A stretch of 64,000 nt of DNA from CAIWHR01 sp963734055 (GTDB taxonomy: Bacteria; Pseudomonadota; Gammaproteobacteria; Burkholderiales; Casimicrobiaceae). The notes under the pieces were generated by a model. That model saw nothing but the letters and a program-made list of their open reading frames with translations, did not search any database and had not been told where the DNA came from. The translations under genes were made by a program, and so were the position numbers. The stretch spans positions 434,001-498,000 of the forward strand of contig CAVTFQ010000003.1 of assembly GCA_963734055.1 (NCBI GenBank). Direction: 5' to 3'. This document shows, piece after piece, positions 62,174-64,000 of the stretch; positions within the stretch are counted from its first letter, which is position 1, and each line of letters starts with the position of its first letter.

Positions 62174-63073
62174 TCAGTGGCGAACGGCACCGCGGTTGGG
62201 CGCGAAGAGGGCGCGCGCGTCCTCCGCGACGAACGTGTAATGGCGGTTGCAGAATTCGCACGTCACGCCGACCAGGCCCTGCTCGGCGAGGATGCTCTCG
62301 ACCTCCGCGCGCCCGATCAGGCGCAAGGCGTTGGCCACGCGCTCCTCGGAGCAGCTGCACGAGAACGACGCGGTCCGCGCCTTGAACAGCCGGACGTCGT
62401 CGTCGGGAAAATGCGCCTGCAGGAGCTCGGGCGCGGCGCGGGGCTCGAGCAGCGCTTCCGGCGTAAGCCCCTCGACGCGCGCCGCGGCGCGTTCCCAGGT
62501 CGCGTCGTCGTCGGCGGTGGCGCCGGGGAGCCGCTGCAGCAGGAGCCCGCGCGCGCGCCGGCCGTCGGTCGCGATCGCCATCCGGCTGTCGATCTGCTCC
62601 GACGTGCGGAGGTAGTGCTCGATCAGGGCCGCGACCGACGCCGCCTCGAGGGCGACCACGCCCTGGTAGAGCGGGCCGCCGTCCTTCGGATCGAGCGTGA
62701 TCACGAGCCGGCCGTGCTCCGGGCCGCCCGCGAGCTCCGCGAGCGACGCGCCCGCGGGCAGCGCGGCCGCCGCGTCCTTCCATTGTGCCGTCGCACGGAG
62801 GGCGAGCGTCGCGTCGCACTCGACGACGAGCAGGCGGACGGGCCCGTCGCCCTGGAGCTGCACGATCAGTGCACCCTTGAACTTGAGCGTCGACGCGAGC
62901 AGCGCCGCGGCCGCGAGCAGCTCCGCGAGGACGTGCCGCAGCGCCGGCGGGTAGGGATGACAATCGAGGATCTCGCGGCACGCGCCGTCGAGGCTCACGA
63001 GCGCCCCGCGCACCGCTGCGTGCTCGAGCACGAAGCGCGCGAGCGCGTTGGCGAACGGCGGATTCGGCGCCAA
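62174..63073 (-). CDS. hslO: Redox-regulated chaperone Hsp33
   Basis: A 299-residue Hsp33, a holdase activated by oxidation. The redox-switch zinc site is visible as CSCSEERV and CEFCNRHYTF near the C-terminus, with the N-terminal core intact. Start is TTG 63073; there is no ATG close by. It forms a minus-strand unit with the PaiB-like gene and hslR. The MITE copy C lies just upstream. Confidence 0.92.
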   Translation of the reverse strand: MAPNPPFANALARFVLEHAAVRGALVSLDGACREILDCHPYPPALRHVLAELLAAAALLASTLKFKGALIVQLQGDGPVRLLVVECDATLALRATAQWKDAAAALPAGASLAELAGGPEHGRLVITLDPKDGGPLYQGVVALEAASVAALIEHYLRTSEQIDSRMAIATDGRRARGLLLQRLPGATADDDATWERAAARVEGLTPEALLEPRAAPELLQAHFPDDDVRLFKARTASFSCSCSEERVANALRLIGRAEVESILAEQGLVGVTCEFCNRHYTFVAEDARALFAPNRGAVRH

Positions 63074-63091
63074 GCTCGACCGCTCCCCCTA

Positions 63092-63290
63092 GGTGTCAAT
63101 CGTCAACACGTTGTTTCCGCGACGAATGCGCCGGTCGCATGCATTCTCCGTCGTCCCCGCGGAGGCGGGGACCCAGTGACGTTGGACTGTCGCCTGCCGT
63201 GACCCAAGTCGCTGGATTCCCGCGTTCGCGGGAATGACGACTGCACAGGATTCATGCATCGCTAGAAGCAACCTCTTGAGTGTTCACACC
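63092..63290 (+). mobile_element. MITE-like repeat, copy C (most complete)
   Basis: A 199-bp non-coding element with imperfect 25-bp terminal inverted repeats: left GGTGTCAATCGTC-type, right reading as GGTGTGAACACTC-type on the other strand (18 of 25 positions agree). It is flanked on both sides by TA (63090-63091 and 63291-63292), as expected for TA-target insertion of IS630/mariner-like elements. Inside are a GTCCCCGC/GCGGGGAC hairpin (63153-63172) and a perfect ATTCCCGCG/CGCGGGAAT hairpin (63216-63235). No coding capacity; mobilised in trans. Confidence 0.85.
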
Positions 63291-63859
63291 TAGCCGCTTG
63301 CCGCGACCGTGTAGAGCGTGAGCGGCAGGCCGGAGTTCTTGTCGAACGTGGTGCCCGCATCGATGCCGACGCGGGCGATCTCCTCGGCCGAGCGGAGGCG
63401 GTCGTACATCGCGTGCATCGCGCCGATCGCGAACTCGCGACCGGTCCCGGCCGCCCAGAAGCGCGTGTACTCGAAGACCTCGCGCATCGAGAACACGCCG
63501 AAGATCCCGCGCGCGTTGGCGATCAGCGCCGTCACCTGCGTCGACTCGTAGGGATCGTCTTCTTCTTCCTTGGGGTTGAGGAAGTGCTGCTCCTTCAGGA
63601 TGGGATGCAGCTTGCGGAACGTCTCGAAGATCGCGGCCTTGTTCGAGAAGTCGAGGTCGCCGTGCTTGGCGAGCAGGCTCTCGAACACGAGCTGGTGCGC
63701 CGCACTCCCGCAGAGGCCGATGTAGGTGCCGCGGCAGCGGACGATCTTCTCGGGCGTGCGGTCGTAGTCGGCGGTGAGGCGGGTGTCGCCAAACGTCGTC
63801 AGCGAGTCGGCAGCGATGGCGATGGTGTCGTCCTTGCGAACGACAACGAGCGTGGTCAT
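63290..63859 (-). CDS. Betaproteobacterial proteasome homologue (BPH), Ntn-hydrolase
   Basis: A 189-residue Ntn-hydrolase of the HslV/proteasome beta-type family with the sequence pattern of BPH. After removal of Met the N-terminal nucleophile Thr2 is exposed (MTTLVVVRKDD), and D18 (AIAADSL) and K38 (PEKIV) are the probable other catalytic residues. Members are known as ring-forming peptidases, without an established AAA+ unfoldase partner. Its TAG stop is formed at the boundary of the adjacent MITE (TA of the target, G of the element). Confidence 0.9.
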   Translation of the reverse strand: MTTLVVVRKDDTIAIAADSLTTFGDTRLTADYDRTPEKIVRCRGTYIGLCGSAAHQLVFESLLAKHGDLDFSNKAAIFETFRKLHPILKEQHFLNPKEEEDDPYESTQVTALIANARGIFGVFSMREVFEYTRFWAAGTGREFAIGAMHAMYDRLRSAEEIARVGIDAGTTFDKNSGLPLTLYTVAASG

Positions 63860-64000
63860 AGTTTCGTAAGCGGTGAGGTGCGTCGCCGCCTGCGTCGGAA
63901 GTCCGGGGGCCTGCGGTCCTGCATAACGTCGAGAAGTCCGGTGGCTGCGGCCCCACCTGAGCTGACCGGCCCGCCGCTTTGGCCCTGCGAGAACGACAAA
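63860..64000. other. Right-edge intergenic sequence
   Basis: I see no supported gene in the last 141 bases; this is presumably the upstream region of the BPH gene, whose start is at 63859. No clear promoter, terminator or repeat was noticed. Confidence 0.4.

Overview
The window is one contiguous piece of a high-G+C proteobacterial chromosome, most likely a betaproteobacterium (Burkholderiales/Nitrosomonadales-type). The pointers are a betaproteobacterial proteasome homologue (BPH) at the right edge, exosortase H with its partner membrane protein, an RpfE-type gene overlapping recJ, and MITE-like repeats with a short REP-like core. No rRNA, tRNA, CRISPR array or complete insertion sequence was seen.

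Layout. 0-5.1 kb (minus strand): dinG (cut by the window edge), an exported protein, recJ and an RpfE-like gene. 5.2-8.8 kb: lolCD, then srkA and an AlkA-type glycosylase on the other strand. 8.8-16.5 kb: a peptide-type ABC importer with two tandem solute-binding proteins, two permeases (one with an unusual repeat-bearing insert) and a fused double ATPase. 16.6-35.2 kb: an accessory-looking block with an AspH-hydroxylase/sulfotransferase fusion, a TldD/TldE-like pair, two TPR-sulfotransferases, a TPR/transglutaminase-like lipoprotein, a GNAT enzyme, a large TonB-dependent receptor, two TPR-AspH proteins, a PKHD-type hydroxylase and another sulfotransferase-like protein. 35.3-40 kb: three small exported proteins and exbB-exbD-exbD-tonB, which could energise the receptor. 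40.1-42.1 kb: an ECF sigma operon. 42.3-47.3 kb: gspD-gspE-gspF of a type II secretion system, with gspE and gspF both carrying an extra base in the same sequence context. 47.3-50.7 kb: thioredoxin-fold protein, queG, tsaE, amiC. 50.7-54.5 kb: Fur-box-preceded cupredoxin/FTR1 iron uptake pair and an MBOAT/SGNH-type acylation pair. 54.6-59.5 kb: xrtH and partner, ACT protein, acyl-CoA synthetase, PilZ-like protein. 59.9-63.9 kb: MerR-type regulator, a 50-residue membrane protein, Hsp15, PaiB-like protein, Hsp33 and BPH.

Most of the window is core metabolism and envelope biology. The most interesting part is 16.6-40 kb, where peptide- or protein-modifying enzymes (sulfotransferases, 2-oxoglutarate hydroxylases, TldD/E proteases) lie around one TonB receptor and its energising complex. 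I infer, without proof, that they act on a common exported or imported substrate. A second notable signal is a roughly 200-bp MITE-like repeat in three copies; in each copy the element end coincides with the TAG stop codon of a neighbouring gene.
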